Shown one piece after another: positions 1-8,644 of a DNA stretch of 64,000 nucleotides. Both the position numbers and the translations under genes were made by a program. The stretch comes from Sphingobium subterraneum (lineage in GTDB: Bacteria; Pseudomonadota; Alphaproteobacteria; Sphingomonadales; Sphingomonadaceae): NCBI RefSeq assembly GCF_014199435.1, contig NZ_JACIJP010000001.1:62001-126000 (forward strand), written 5' to 3'. The notes beneath the pieces are model-generated. The model worked only from the letters and a program-made list of their open reading frames with translations, was not told the origin of the DNA and searched no databases. Within the stretch, counting starts at the first letter, position 1, and every line of letters starts with the position of its first letter.

Positions 1-156
1 GCGATCGATGAGCGGCGGCTGGCACGCGTCGCTGCAGCGGCGGAAAGCCTGGCGCACCGCTATCTGCGCGAGGGCGACGACATGCAAATTGACGTGATGC
101 TGCTTGCGCCGGGGCGCCCGCCGCGCCATTTGAGCAACGTCTGGCACGGGGGCTGA
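1..156 (+). CDS. YraN family (UPF0102) protein, C-terminal part
   Basis: The open frame enters from the left edge and ends at TGA 154-156. The visible 51 residues include GDDMQIDVMLLAPGRPPRH and end in LSNVWHGG, which matches the C-terminus of the YraN/UPF0102 family, predicted small endonuclease-like proteins of uncertain role. The catalytic N-terminal half lies outside the window. It sits 37 nt before gshB on the same strand, so cotranscription is likely. The assignment rests on the C-terminal signature only. Confidence 0.75.
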   Translation, partial: AIDERRLARVAAAAESLAHRYLREGDDMQIDVMLLAPGRPPRHLSNVWHGG

Positions 157-193
157 TCGCACCCGCGCGTCCCTTGAAGAACCGGAAACGCTT

Positions 194-1141
194 ATGAGCC
201 TTAACGTCGCTGTGCAGATGGACCCGATGGAAGGGATCAAGATCGGCGGAGATTCGACCTTCGCCGTGATGCTTTCGGCGCAGGAACGCGGCCATACGCT
301 CTACCATTATACCGCGCCAGACCTGACATGGCGCGACGCGCGTCTGCTCGCCCGTGCGCATCCGGTGACGGTGCAGCGCGTGGTCGGCGATCATTTTACA
401 TTCGGCGATGAACAGCTGATCGATCTGGGCCGCGACGTCGACGTCGTGCTGATGCGGCAGGATCCGCCGTTCGACCTCAGCTACATCACGGCGACGCACT
501 TGCTTGAGCGGATCGAGCACGAGACGTTGGTTATCAATAACCCGGCTTCGGTGCGCAATGCGCCTGAAAAGCTGTTCGTGCTGGATTACGCCCGCTTCAT
601 GCCGCCGACGATGATCACCCGCAACATCGCGGATGTGCGCAGCTTCCTTGCCGAACATGGCGAAATCGTCGTGAAGCCGCTCTACGGCAATGCGGGCAAC
701 GCCGTGTTCCATATTCGTGGCGATGGCAGCAACCTGTCCGCGCTCGTGGAGCTGTTCAACACGTCGTGGGTCGAGCCCTTCATGGTGCAGGCGTTCATTC
801 CGCAGGTCAGCAAAGGCGACAAGCGCATCGTGCTCGTGGATGGCGAAGTGGCGGGCGCCATCAACCGCATTCCGGGCAGCGGCGAAATCCGCTCGAACCT
901 GGCTGCGGGCGGATCGGCGACCAAGACGGAACTTACCGACCGGGAACTGGAAATCTGCGCGGCGATGGGTCCGGAACTCAAGAAACGGGGACTGCTGTTC
1001 GTTGGGATCGACGTGATCGGCGGCGAATGGCTGACCGAGATCAACGTAACGTCGCCCACCGGCATTGTCTCGATGGACGCGTTTAATGGCACGGACACCG
1101 GTGCCGTGATCTGGGCCGCGATCGAAAAAAGGCTTCGTTAA
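194..1141 (+). CDS. gshB: Glutathione synthase
   Basis: This 315-residue protein has the usual GshB length and domain order: an N-terminal substrate domain opening VAVQMDPMEGIKIGGDSTFA, then an ATP-grasp region (EIVVKPLYGNAGNAVF, KGDKRIVLVDGEVAGAI, a glycine-rich NLAAGGSA loop and TEINVTSPTGI near the end). It joins gamma-glutamylcysteine and glycine using ATP in the cytoplasm, the second step of glutathione synthesis. The ATG start is the natural N-terminus of the family. gshA is not in the window. Glutathione could serve detoxification steps, but nothing here links it to the island at 18-32 kb. Confidence 0.96.
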   Translation: MSLNVAVQMDPMEGIKIGGDSTFAVMLSAQERGHTLYHYTAPDLTWRDARLLARAHPVTVQRVVGDHFTFGDEQLIDLGRDVDVVLMRQDPPFDLSYITATHLLERIEHETLVINNPASVRNAPEKLFVLDYARFMPPTMITRNIADVRSFLAEHGEIVVKPLYGNAGNAVFHIRGDGSNLSALVELFNTSWVEPFMVQAFIPQVSKGDKRIVLVDGEVAGAINRIPGSGEIRSNLAAGGSATKTELTDRELEICAAMGPELKKRGLLFVGIDVIGGEWLTEINVTSPTGIVSMDAFNGTDTGAVIWAAIEKRLR

Positions 1142-1205
1142 AGAAGTCGTTGTCGGAAAAGGCGCGAATCGGTTATTAATCCCCCAAGGCAGAATGGGGG
1201 GATCC

Positions 1206-1973
1206 ATGAGCACAGAAACGGTTACCGGCGCATCGTCCGCAGCCACGCGGCAGCAGCGCGAGCGGCAGTTTTATTTCCGCATGGCTTTGCTGATTGTCGC
1301 GGTAGTCTTCATCGGCTTTGCACCCAGCTTTTACCTCAAGCCTCTGGACATCGTCCATTATCCGAGACCCGAGCCGGACCTGAACGGACTTCTGCTGGTG
1401 CACGGATCGGTATTCAGCCTGTGGCTCGCGGTATTTTTTGCGCAGACGGCGCTCGTCTCTGCGGGACGGCGTGATCTGCACCGGATTCTGGGCGTGTTCG
1501 GTTTTGCCCTCGCCGTCGTGATGATCCCGATTATGTACGTCACGACCCTGGATGAAATCGCGCGCAATAGCACGCCGCCCTTTGCCGACGTTCTGACCTG
1601 GTCTGCAGTGCCGCTTACGCCGATCCCGTTCTACGCCTATATCCTGTGGAGAGGGTGGACGGCGCGCAAGGGTGACCTCGCCTCGCACAAGCGCATTATG
1701 CTCGGGCTGATGATCATGCTGACCCAGCCCGCCACGGGGCGGCTGCCGGTCCTTCCGCCGACGCTCTGGGGATTTGCCGGCCTCGGTCTTCTGAGTCTGC
1801 TGCTGTTCGTGCCGCTGGCTCGGTGGGACAAGAGCACATTGGGGCATGTGCATCCCGCAACGAAGCTGGGCGCGGGGGTCATGGTGGCGATCCTGGTCGT
1901 GCAAACAGCATGCATGGCGATGCCGGATCTGTGGAAACCGTTTGTGATGCTGCTGCCGGGCATAGCGGCCTGA
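1206..1973 (+). CDS. Hypothetical multi-spanning membrane protein
   Basis: The product is 255 residues with about six or seven hydrophobic segments, including MALLIVAVVFIGFAPSFYL near the N-terminus, SVFSLWLAVFFAQTALVSA, a segment ending ALAVVMIPIMYVTT, and LGLLSLLLFVPLA. Charged tails bound the segments, so an inner-membrane location is expected. I do not recognise a named family with confidence; similar hypothetical proteins are common in sphingomonads. An ATG 12 nt upstream (1194) is in frame, but 1206 is preferred because a run of G at 1196-1201 can act as its ribosome-binding site. It follows gshB by 64 nt. Confidence 0.75.
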   Translation: MSTETVTGASSAATRQQRERQFYFRMALLIVAVVFIGFAPSFYLKPLDIVHYPRPEPDLNGLLLVHGSVFSLWLAVFFAQTALVSAGRRDLHRILGVFGFALAVVMIPIMYVTTLDEIARNSTPPFADVLTWSAVPLTPIPFYAYILWRGWTARKGDLASHKRIMLGLMIMLTQPATGRLPVLPPTLWGFAGLGLLSLLLFVPLARWDKSTLGHVHPATKLGAGVMVAILVVQTACMAMPDLWKPFVMLLPGIAA

Positions 1974-2140
1974 CAAGCGCCCATTACGCCTGATCGCCGT
2001 GTTTCGTGCCGGTCGGCGCATGTGGGGCGTTGACGCGCGGCTGCGATATCGCGACAGGCCATGGAACTTCGCCACTCACCGCTGCTTTGGACGGACATGA
2101 CTTATTTCAGGCAAAAGCGGGTGGCCCGCCCGATCCGGCC

Positions 2141-2752
2141 ATGACCGACTGGGTTCTCCACCTGATCGATGCCGGGGGCTATTGGGGCATCTTCGCCCTG
2201 ATGGTGCTTGAGAATATCTTTCCCCCCATCCCCTCTGAGCTCATCATGGGTGTCGGAGGCATTCGCGTGGGGCAGGGGCGGATGGAACTGATCCCGCTGC
2301 TGATTTCCGGTACGATCGGGACTACCATCGGCAACTATGCATGGTTCATGGTGGGGTGGAAGCTCGGCGTTCACCGTCTGCGCCCTCTAGTCGACCGCTA
2401 CGGGCGCTGGGCGACGATCGAATGGAGCGACGTCGAGGCGATCAACCGCTTGTTCGAACGCTATGGCCAGATGATCGTGTTCGTGCTGCGCTTCATGCCG
2501 ACCTTCCGGACGATGGTATCGCTCCCCGCCGGGCTGTTCCGCATGGGGCATATCCGCTTTCTGCTCTGGACGGCGGCAGGCGCACTGATCTGGAACATTG
2601 TACTCGCGGGCGCGGGTTATTACCTGGGCGCGAATTTCAAGAAGATCGACGACTATGTCGGCCCTGCGGCAACGGTTACCGTAGTGGTGATCGCCATTGC
2701 CTATGTATGGCGATTGATGACGTGGAAGCCGTCGGGAAAATCGGCGGACTGA
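2141..2752 (+). CDS. DedA family membrane protein
   Basis: The 203-residue protein has the DedA (SNARE-associated, VTT) pattern: an N-terminal re-entrant segment with ENIFPPIPSELIMGVGG, then RFMPTFRTMVSLPAGLFRMG, with hydrophobic helices before and after. DedA proteins act at the inner membrane in envelope homeostasis and lipid-carrier recycling. ATG 2141 was chosen because it begins directly at the conserved N-terminus; the frame is also open upstream to a GTG at 2006, but those residues have no family character. No strong Shine-Dalgarno is visible. The stop abuts the convergent xerC gene with no spacer. Confidence 0.88.
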   Translation: MTDWVLHLIDAGGYWGIFALMVLENIFPPIPSELIMGVGGIRVGQGRMELIPLLISGTIGTTIGNYAWFMVGWKLGVHRLRPLVDRYGRWATIEWSDVEAINRLFERYGQMIVFVLRFMPTFRTMVSLPAGLFRMGHIRFLLWTAAGALIWNIVLAGAGYYLGANFKKIDDYVGPAATVTVVVIAIAYVWRLMTWKPSGKSAD

Positions 2753-3652
2753 TCATGCTCGCGGATGGGCGTTGCGATAGACGTCCATCAGATGCGCGGC
2801 ATCGACCTGCGTGTAAATCTGGGTCGATGAGAGGCTGGCGTGGCCCAGCAGTTCCTGAAGCGAGCGGAGATCCGCTCCGCGCCCCAGCAAATGCGTCGCG
2901 AAGCTGTGCCTCAGGGCGTGGGGGGTGGTCCGCTCCGACATCTGGAGCCGCCGCCGCGCAGCGCGCACCGCGCGGCGGATGATGGCGGGAGAGAGCGCTC
3001 CGCCGCGTGCGCCTCGGAACAGGGGCGTGGCGTTCGATGTCGCGTAAGGGCAGGCACCGACATAAGTATCGATCGCCTCGCGCAGTTGCGGGAGCAGGGG
3101 GACGATGCGGGTCTTGCCGCGCTTGCCGGTAACGCGCAGCGTTTCGCCCAAGGGAAGCGTCGCTCCGGTGAGCGAAAGCGCCTCACTGATTCGCAGACCA
3201 GCGCCGTAGAGCAGCAGCAGCACCGCCCAGTCGCGCGCGGCGATCCACGGTTCTTCCGCCGCTTCCGCGACGTCTTCGGCCAGCGCCATGACGTCATCGG
3301 GAGCGACCGGCCGGGGCACACCACGCTTGATTTTCGGCCCTCGCACAGCAGGCGAACGGGCATCCTCACCCCCGGCGAATTTCAGGAAGGCGCGGATTGC
3401 CGACAATTCGCGCGCGGCCGACGCATTGCCGATGCCCTCGTTGCGGCGATGCGCGAGGAAGGCGCGAAGATCTGCTGTGGGAAGATCGGCAAGCAGCGCA
3501 GGGCAGGGCGGCTCGCCGCGATGCTGGGTAAGAAACGCGAGCAGCCTTTCGGCACCGGCGACATAGGCCCGTACCGTGTGGTCCGATCGCCGCCGTTCGA
3601 GCGCGAGGTGCCGTCGCCAACCGGCAATCCATGTAAGGCTCTGCGCATCCAT
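2753..3652 (-). CDS. xerC: Tyrosine recombinase XerC
   Basis: This 299-residue site-specific recombinase resolves chromosome dimers at dif together with XerD. The N-terminal SAM-like domain covers roughly residues 1-95, and the catalytic domain carries the expected residues: Arg in GAGLRISEALSL, Lys in TGKRGKTRIV, His and Arg in HALRHSFATHLL, His in LLGHASLSSTQIYTQ and the tyrosine nucleophile in the same motif. ATG 3652 gives the standard XerC N-terminus; an ATG at 3688 would overlap hemW by 29 nt. It is the last gene of the minus-strand unit rph-rdgB-hemW-xerC and lies 7 nt after hemW. Confidence 0.93.
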   Translation of the reverse strand: MDAQSLTWIAGWRRHLALERRRSDHTVRAYVAGAERLLAFLTQHRGEPPCPALLADLPTADLRAFLAHRRNEGIGNASAARELSAIRAFLKFAGGEDARSPAVRGPKIKRGVPRPVAPDDVMALAEDVAEAAEEPWIAARDWAVLLLLYGAGLRISEALSLTGATLPLGETLRVTGKRGKTRIVPLLPQLREAIDTYVGACPYATSNATPLFRGARGGALSPAIIRRAVRAARRRLQMSERTTPHALRHSFATHLLGRGADLRSLQELLGHASLSSTQIYTQVDAAHLMDVYRNAHPRA

Positions 3653-3659
3653 CGGATGG

Positions 3660-4802
3660 CTATAGCACGATGTCCGGCAGGATGGCATCCAGCAGCAGCA
3701 TGCCTTCCGGCGTCACAGTGAGACGGTCGGCGGAGCGGGTCAGGAGGCCCAGCGCCGAAAGGCGTGCGATGGCAACGTCGTCGACAAGCGCCTTAGCGGG
3801 AACACGCGTTCGGGCGGCGATGCGTTCCAGATCGATTCCCTCCGCCAGACGCAGGCCCATCATCAGCGCTTCCGCGGCGCGTTCGTCGGGAGGCAGGAGC
3901 GTTTCGCGTTCGCACCCATGGCCGTTGCGTGCGATTGCACTCAGCCAGTTTTCCGGTTTGCGATGGCGCTGTGTTGCGGCGTTGCCTCGGCGGCCATGCG
4001 CGCCGGGGCCGACGCCGACATAATCGCCGTAGCGCCAGTAGGTCAGGTTGTGGCGGCTTTCCTGGCCCGCGCGGGCGTGGTTGCTGATTTCATAAGCAGG
4101 GATGCCCGCTGCCTGTGTCATCGCCTGCGTCCGTTCGAAGAGGTCGGCGGCCTCGTCCGCGTCGGTGGGCTTGAAATCGCCGCGCCGGACCATCGTTTCG
4201 AAGCGCGTGCCCGGCTCGATCGTCAGTTGATACAGCGAGAGATGCCCGGTGCCAAAGGCAAGGGCGCGAGCCAATTCGGCTTCCCATTGAGCCGGTGTCT
4301 GATCGGGGCGGGCGTAGATCAGGTCGAAGCTCACCCGCTGGAAAACCGACTGCGCGGTCTCGAGTGCTGCAAGACCTTCGTCCACACCATGCGCCCGACC
4401 CAGAAATGCCAGAGCCGCGTCGTCGAGCGCCTGAAGGCCGAGCGAGACACGGTTGACGCCCGCCCGCCCGATGTCGGCGAAGCGCGCGGCTTCGACCGAA
4501 TTGGGGTTTGCCTCCAGCGTGATCTCGATGTTGTCGGCAAACCGCCAGTGCCCCGCAGCCGCCTCAATCAGGTCTGCGACGAGCGCGGGCGGCATCAGCG
4601 AAGGCGTGCCGCCGCCAAAAAAAATGGATCCGAGGGTGCGTCCGGGGGTCTGACCCGCTTCATAGGTCATGTCCGCGAGCAATGCCGTGCGCCACAGCGC
4701 GACGTCCACGGCTTCGCGCACATGACTGTTGAAATCGCAATAGGGGCATTTCGAGACGCAGAACGGCCAGTGGATATAGAGCGCGAGGGGCGGTGCGACC
4801 AA
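3660..4802 (-). CDS. hemW: Radical SAM heme chaperone HemW-like
   Basis: The 380-residue protein starts with LYIHWPFCVSKCPYCDFNSH, which contains the CxxxCxxC radical SAM cluster motif followed by the extra cysteine spacing seen in HemN/HemW. The GGGTPSLM and LEANPNS motifs follow. It was long annotated as an oxygen-independent coproporphyrinogen oxidase; HemW proteins bind heme and act as chaperones. The start is TTG at 4802, because no ATG occurs near the conserved N-terminus and the TTG lies two bases beyond the rdgB stop, consistent with translational coupling. Confidence 0.92.
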   Translation of the reverse strand: MVAPPLALYIHWPFCVSKCPYCDFNSHVREAVDVALWRTALLADMTYEAGQTPGRTLGSIFFGGGTPSLMPPALVADLIEAAAGHWRFADNIEITLEANPNSVEAARFADIGRAGVNRVSLGLQALDDAALAFLGRAHGVDEGLAALETAQSVFQRVSFDLIYARPDQTPAQWEAELARALAFGTGHLSLYQLTIEPGTRFETMVRRGDFKPTDADEAADLFERTQAMTQAAGIPAYEISNHARAGQESRHNLTYWRYGDYVGVGPGAHGRRGNAATQRHRKPENWLSAIARNGHGCERETLLPPDERAAEALMMGLRLAEGIDLERIAARTRVPAKALVDDVAIARLSALGLLTRSADRLTVTPEGMLLLDAILPDIVL

Positions 4803-4804
4803 GT

Positions 4805-5446
4805 TCAGAACACCGCCGCCACCAGTTGCCGGAACGCGTCGGCCCGGTGACTCATCGCGTGCTTCGCGGCGGGGTCCATTTCGGCGAACGTGACGTCATG
4901 CCCATAAGGCACAAAGATCGGATCGTAGCCGAAGCCCTTGTCGCCGCGCGGTGGCCAGACGATCCGGCCGTCGACACGTCCTTCGAACGCCTCGACATGG
5001 CCATCAGGCCAGGCGAGTGCCAGGGCGCAGACGAAATGGGCGTCATGCCCGGCGCCTGGCCCTTGTGCGAGGATCTGGTCCCATACGCGGCGCATGGCGA
5101 CGGTGAAGTCCTTGTCCGATCCTGCCCAGCGGGCGGAGAAGATGCCTGGCTCGCCCCGCAAGGCCTCAACGCACAGGCCGCTGTCGTCGGACAGGGCGGG
5201 GAGGCCGGACAGGTCAGCGGCGGCCAGCGCCTTGAGTTCCGCATTGGCGATGAAGGTGGTGCCGGTTTCCTCCGGTTCGGGGAGGCCCAATGCGCCCGCC
5301 GAAATCGGCTCGACCCCATGTGGCCCCAGCAGCTCCGCGATTTCCCGCACCTTGCCCTGATTGTGGCTGGCAATCACGAGCTTGCCGGGCGTCAGTTTGC
5401 GGATCGCCTGCGGCGCAACATGTTCGGGATCGAAATCCTCGCTCAT
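4805..5446 (-). CDS. rdgB: XTP/dITP diphosphatase (RdgB/HAM1)
   Basis: This 213-residue protein hydrolyses non-canonical purine triphosphates (dITP, XTP) to monophosphates and so sanitises the nucleotide pool. The family motif [17 protein letters not shown] lies near residue 23, and [18 protein letters not shown] and [10 protein letters not shown] follow in order. It overlaps the end of rph by 4 nt and is followed at 2 nt by hemW, so all are probably one transcript. Confidence 0.95.
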   Translation of the reverse strand: MSEDFDPEHVAPQAIRKLTPGKLVIASHNQGKVREIAELLGPHGVEPISAGALGLPEPEETGTTFIANAELKALAAADLSGLPALSDDSGLCVEALRGEPGIFSARWAGSDKDFTVAMRRVWDQILAQGPGAGHDAHFVCALALAWPDGHVEAFEGRVDGRIVWPPRGDKGFGYDPIFVPYGHDVTFAEMDPAAKHAMSHRADAFRQLVAAVF

Positions 5447-6159
5447 CGGCCAGTAGCCTGCCGCTGGGCCGCGAAAATCTGGCCGCAGCCGATGCGGGCG
5501 AGGCGCAGGAGCCTGAGCAGTTCCTCCTCGTCAAAGGTCGCGCCTTCCGCTGTCGCCTGCACCTCGGCGATCTTGCTGTCGCCGGTCAGGACGAAATTGG
5601 CGTCGGCCTCGGCGGAACTGTCCTCGATATAATCGAGGTCGAGCACCGGAGTACCCTGATGGATGCCACAGCTGATCGCCGCGACCTGCTGGATGATCGG
5701 GTCTTCCTTGAGCGCGCCGCTCGCGAGCAGCTTGTCGATCGCGATGCGCAGGGCGACCCATGCGCCGGAGATGGACGCCGTGCGGGTGCCGCCGTCGGCC
5801 TGGATGACATCGCAGTCGATGGTGATCTGCCGCTCACCAAGCTTTTTCATGTCGACCACTGCGCGGAGCGAGCGGCCAATCAGACGCTGAATTTCCTGCG
5901 TACGGCCGGATTGCTTGCCCTTGGCGGCTTCGCGGCTGCCGCGCGTATGGGTCGCGCGAGGAAGCATGCCATACTCTGCCGTCACCCAACCCTCGCCCTT
6001 GCCGCGTAGGAAAGGCGGTACGCGCTCTTCGACCGAGGCGGTGCAGAGCACCCGCGTATCGCCGAAGCTGATGAGGCAGCTCCCTTCGGCGTGAACGGTG
6101 AAACCCGGCTCCATCGTGATGGTGCGCATTTGATCGGGGGTACGGCCAGATGGGCGCAT
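5443..6159 (-). CDS. rph: Ribonuclease PH
   Basis: The 238-residue phosphorolytic exoribonuclease trims tRNA 3' ends. Family motifs are clear: [12 protein letters not shown] at the N-terminus, [29 protein letters not shown], the phosphate-binding region [16 protein letters not shown] and [16 protein letters not shown]. It is the first gene of the minus-strand unit rph-rdgB-hemW-xerC; the promoter should lie in the 238-bp gap before the divergent gene at 6398. That gap holds a perfect 10-bp palindrome GCAAATTTGC (6305-6314) but no promoter I can assign. Confidence 0.96.
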   Translation of the reverse strand: MRPSGRTPDQMRTITMEPGFTVHAEGSCLISFGDTRVLCTASVEERVPPFLRGKGEGWVTAEYGMLPRATHTRGSREAAKGKQSGRTQEIQRLIGRSLRAVVDMKKLGERQITIDCDVIQADGGTRTASISGAWVALRIAIDKLLASGALKEDPIIQQVAAISCGIHQGTPVLDLDYIEDSSAEADANFVLTGDSKIAEVQATAEGATFDEEELLRLLRLARIGCGQIFAAQRQATGR

Positions 6160-6397
6160 GCGATGTCTCTCCTAGGGGCGGGAAGTGCCCGGTCGGTTGC
6201 GCCTTATTCTGCAACCGACGCCGCGGCAAGGGCGGAAGGCAAGGGAACGGGGTTGTTCATCTGGCAGAAAGGAACGGCATTCCGCGCAATATTGTGTGGG
6301 AGAGGCAAATTTGCAGTTTACCGTCTCCACCCAACAATTGGCCGCGCTTCTGGTTCATTGAGGCGAACCAATTGGGTTGATGCCGGGTTGACGCTGC

Positions 6398-7477
6398 ATG
6401 ATGAACATAGCTCCCCCGCTTCGCCCCGCCCGGACCGCGATCGCCGCTGTTCTGGTTCTTGCCTCCACTCCGCTGCTGGCGCAGACCGTGCCGCCGCCGT
6501 CTGAACCGACTGCGCCCGACACTCCGCCACCGGTCGTTGCGACGGTGCCTTCGGCGCCCGCCCCCGCTCCGGCGGTGGTTGCGCCAGCGGCCGCGCCGCC
6601 GGTTGTTTCCACGGTTTCACCCTCGGCTCCGGTTCAGGAAGCCGTTGCCGCTCCCGTTGAACGGTCCGCTCCTCGTGCCGCAACGACGCCCGCAAGGCGC
6701 ACCCCGGTTGTTGAGCGTGCTCCTGCGGAAGAGCGCGTAGCCTCGCCCCTCGATACAGCTCCGGCGGCTCCTTTGGCATCCGCTCCGGCAACATCTCCCG
6801 CGGTGACCCCTGTCGAGACTGACCTTACGTCGGCTCCCGTTGCTGCTGAGCCTGCGGTTCAGTCGGACGCTGCCGACAGCCCCGACACTGGCGCGACTGT
6901 GGCGCTGGTCGGCGGTATTGCGCTGCTCGCCGGTGCCGGTGCGGTCTACGCCCTGCGTCGCCGCAAGCGTGAACCGGAGTTCGTTGCAACGTCTGCTGCA
7001 CCGATCATCGATCCGGATCGCGTGAGCAGGATTGATGCGACAGATACGCCTTTGGCAGAGCCGACGTCACCGGTTGTGGAGCGCCCACGCGAGATCGTGG
7101 CTCCTCAGGAGCGTTTTGCCTTCAGTCCGACGGCTCCTGCGGCTACAATCGCCCCGGTCGTTTCCGATGCTGTGGTGGAGCGCGAACCACAACGCCAACC
7201 ACAACGCCAACCTCTCCCTGCATCGGCTTTGGCCAACCAGAGTCTGGAAGACATGATCGCGGCTCCGCCGTCGCGCGAAAATCCGTTCCTCACCCGGAAG
7301 AATCGCCTTCGCCGCGCGGGTTTCTTGCTTCGGCAGGACAACCACGGTGACCGAAGCACGGCGGGTGCAATGTCGACCCCGGCTACGGCACCGTCCCCCG
7401 ATCGTGCTCAGGTCTATACGTATGGCGGTAAGGGCGGCACGTCGCCGCTTGGCAGGCCGAAGCCGGTCTTTCAGTAA
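6398..7477 (+). CDS. Pro/Ala-rich single-pass membrane protein, unknown function
   Basis: The 359-residue protein has an N-terminal signal-type segment (about residues 10-28, ending LLAQT), about 130 residues of low-complexity Ala/Pro/Val/Thr repeats, and then DSPDTGATVALVGGIALL, a hydrophobic helix and an RRRKRE stop-transfer cluster near residues 165-192. The rest is predicted cytoplasmic and contains a better conserved patch SLEDMIAAPPSRENPFLTRK. I do not recognise a function. The PDTG-helix-Arg/Lys arrangement resembles a sortase signal but lies mid-protein. ATGs at 6398 and 6401 are tandem; either may be used. A terminator hairpin follows at 7496-7527. Confidence 0.7.
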   Translation: MMNIAPPLRPARTAIAAVLVLASTPLLAQTVPPPSEPTAPDTPPPVVATVPSAPAPAPAVVAPAAAPPVVSTVSPSAPVQEAVAAPVERSAPRAATTPARRTPVVERAPAEERVASPLDTAPAAPLASAPATSPAVTPVETDLTSAPVAAEPAVQSDAADSPDTGATVALVGGIALLAGAGAVYALRRRKREPEFVATSAAPIIDPDRVSRIDATDTPLAEPTSPVVERPREIVAPQERFAFSPTAPAATIAPVVSDAVVEREPQRQPQRQPLPASALANQSLEDMIAAPPSRENPFLTRKNRLRRAGFLLRQDNHGDRSTAGAMSTPATAPSPDRAQVYTYGGKGGTSPLGRPKPVFQ

Positions 7478-7495
7478 TCATGCTGAACTGAACAT

Positions 7496-7527
7496 AAGGG
7501 GCACCTTTCGCAAGGAAGGTGCCTCTT
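7496..7527 (+). terminator. Rho-independent terminator after the Pro/Ala-rich protein
   Basis: Twelve-base arms AAGGGGCACCTT and AAGGTGCCTCTT pair with one G-U across an 8-nt loop. The following tract is only moderately T-rich. It lies 19 nt after the stop at 7477 and separates that gene from hrcA. Confidence 0.7.
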
Positions 7528-7552
7528 CCTGTGTACGACAGATGTGCAGCGC

Positions 7553-7581
7553 ATTGAGGAATGGTTCCGCCTGTCCTACAT
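7553..7581 (+). promoter_or_regulatory. Possible RpoH-type promoter for hrcA-grpE
   Basis: ATTGAGG, an 18-nt gap and CCTACAT resemble the alphaproteobacterial RpoH consensus (CTTG, 17-18 nt, CYTATNT), with one mismatch in each box. The expected start of transcription falls at or next to the hrcA ATG (7589), so the mRNA could be leaderless. No CIRCE element was seen. Confidence 0.4.
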
Positions 7582-7588
7582 TGACGCC

Positions 7589-8644
7589 ATGTCAGTGACC
7601 CCAATCAGCGAAATGAGCGAGCGTACGCGCGATATTTTCCGACTTGTGGTCGAAAATTATCTTGGCACCGGAGCGCCGGTGGCGTCACGGACGATCAGCC
7701 AGCTTCCCGGCCTTAACCTGTCTTCCGCCTCGATCCGCAATGTAATGCAGGATCTGGAGGAGCTGGGCCTGCTTTCGTCCCCCCATATTTCGGCCGGGCG
7801 CATGCCGACGGAAACCGGTCTGCGTATTTTCGTCGACGGCATCATGCAGGTGGCGGAACCTTCGGAAGAAGATCGCCGCGTGATCGAACAGCAGCTCGCA
7901 CAGAGCGGGCCCATTGAAAACGCGCTGGCGGCGGCGACGACGGCGCTGTCGGGCTTGTCATCCTGCGCCGGGATCGTGCTTGTCCCCAAGCGGGAACCCA
8001 CGCTGCGTCAGTTCAGCTTCATCCCCCTGGGCCAGACCGATCAAGGTGCCCAAGCGCTCGCCGTGCTGGTGGGCGAGGACGGATCGGTCGAAAACCGGGT
8101 GATCGATCTCCCTCCCGGCGTGACACCTTCCATGCTCACTGAGGCGGGGAACTATCTCTCGGCCCGGCTTGGCGGACTGACGCTGCGGCAGGCTCAGGAG
8201 CGGCTGGCACAGGAGCTGGTACGGGACCGTGCCACGCTGGACGATGTGGCGCGCGATCTGGTCGAGCGGGGGTTGGCGGTATGGACGTCCGATGCGTCGG
8301 ACCGGCCAATCCTGATCGTCCGGGGGCAGGCGAACCTCATCGACGAGCATGCCTCGGCCGATCTCGACCGGGTCCGACAACTTCTCGAGGAACTCGAGGG
8401 CAAGGAAGAGATCGCCCGGCTGATGGAAAGCGCGCTGGTCGCATCGGCGACGAAAATATTCATCGGATCGGAGAACAAGCTCTTTTCCCTGTCGGGTTCT
8501 TCGGTCATAGCCGCGCCGTACCGCAATGGGGATGGCCGGGTGATCGGCGTCGTCGGGGTCATCGGCCCAACCCGCTTGAACTATGCCCGGGTAATTCCCA
8601 TGGTGGATTTCACCGCTCAAACCCTGTCGAGACTGATACGATGA
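7589..8644 (+). CDS. hrcA: Heat-inducible transcription repressor HrcA
   Basis: The 351-residue protein has an N-terminal winged helix (RTRDIFRLVVENYLGTGAPV, SSASIRNVMQDLEELGLL), then HISAGRMPTETGLRIFVD and a long C-terminal regulatory domain with IGSENKLFSLSGSSVIAAPY. HrcA classically represses groESL and grpE-dnaK through CIRCE elements. ATG 7589 gives the family N-terminus; an ATG at 7544 is in frame but precedes unconserved residues, and 7613 would cut the domain. The stop overlaps the grpE start in ATGA, so the two are coupled. Confidence 0.94.
   Translation: MSVTPISEMSERTRDIFRLVVENYLGTGAPVASRTISQLPGLNLSSASIRNVMQDLEELGLLSSPHISAGRMPTETGLRIFVDGIMQVAEPSEEDRRVIEQQLAQSGPIENALAAATTALSGLSSCAGIVLVPKREPTLRQFSFIPLGQTDQGAQALAVLVGEDGSVENRVIDLPPGVTPSMLTEAGNYLSARLGGLTLRQAQERLAQELVRDRATLDDVARDLVERGLAVWTSDASDRPILIVRGQANLIDEHASADLDRVRQLLEELEGKEEIARLMESALVASATKIFIGSENKLFSLSGSSVIAAPYRNGDGRVIGVVGVIGPTRLNYARVIPMVDFTAQTLSRLIR

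Noticed and set aside
2753..3652. XerC as an integrase marking a genomic island
   Set aside because: It sits in a conserved housekeeping operon with hemW, rdgB and rph, and no attachment repeats or phage genes are near.
7477..7589. CIRCE operator upstream of hrcA
   Set aside because: No TTAGCACTC-N9-GAGTGCTAA or close variant is present; only a terminator and RpoH-like boxes were seen.
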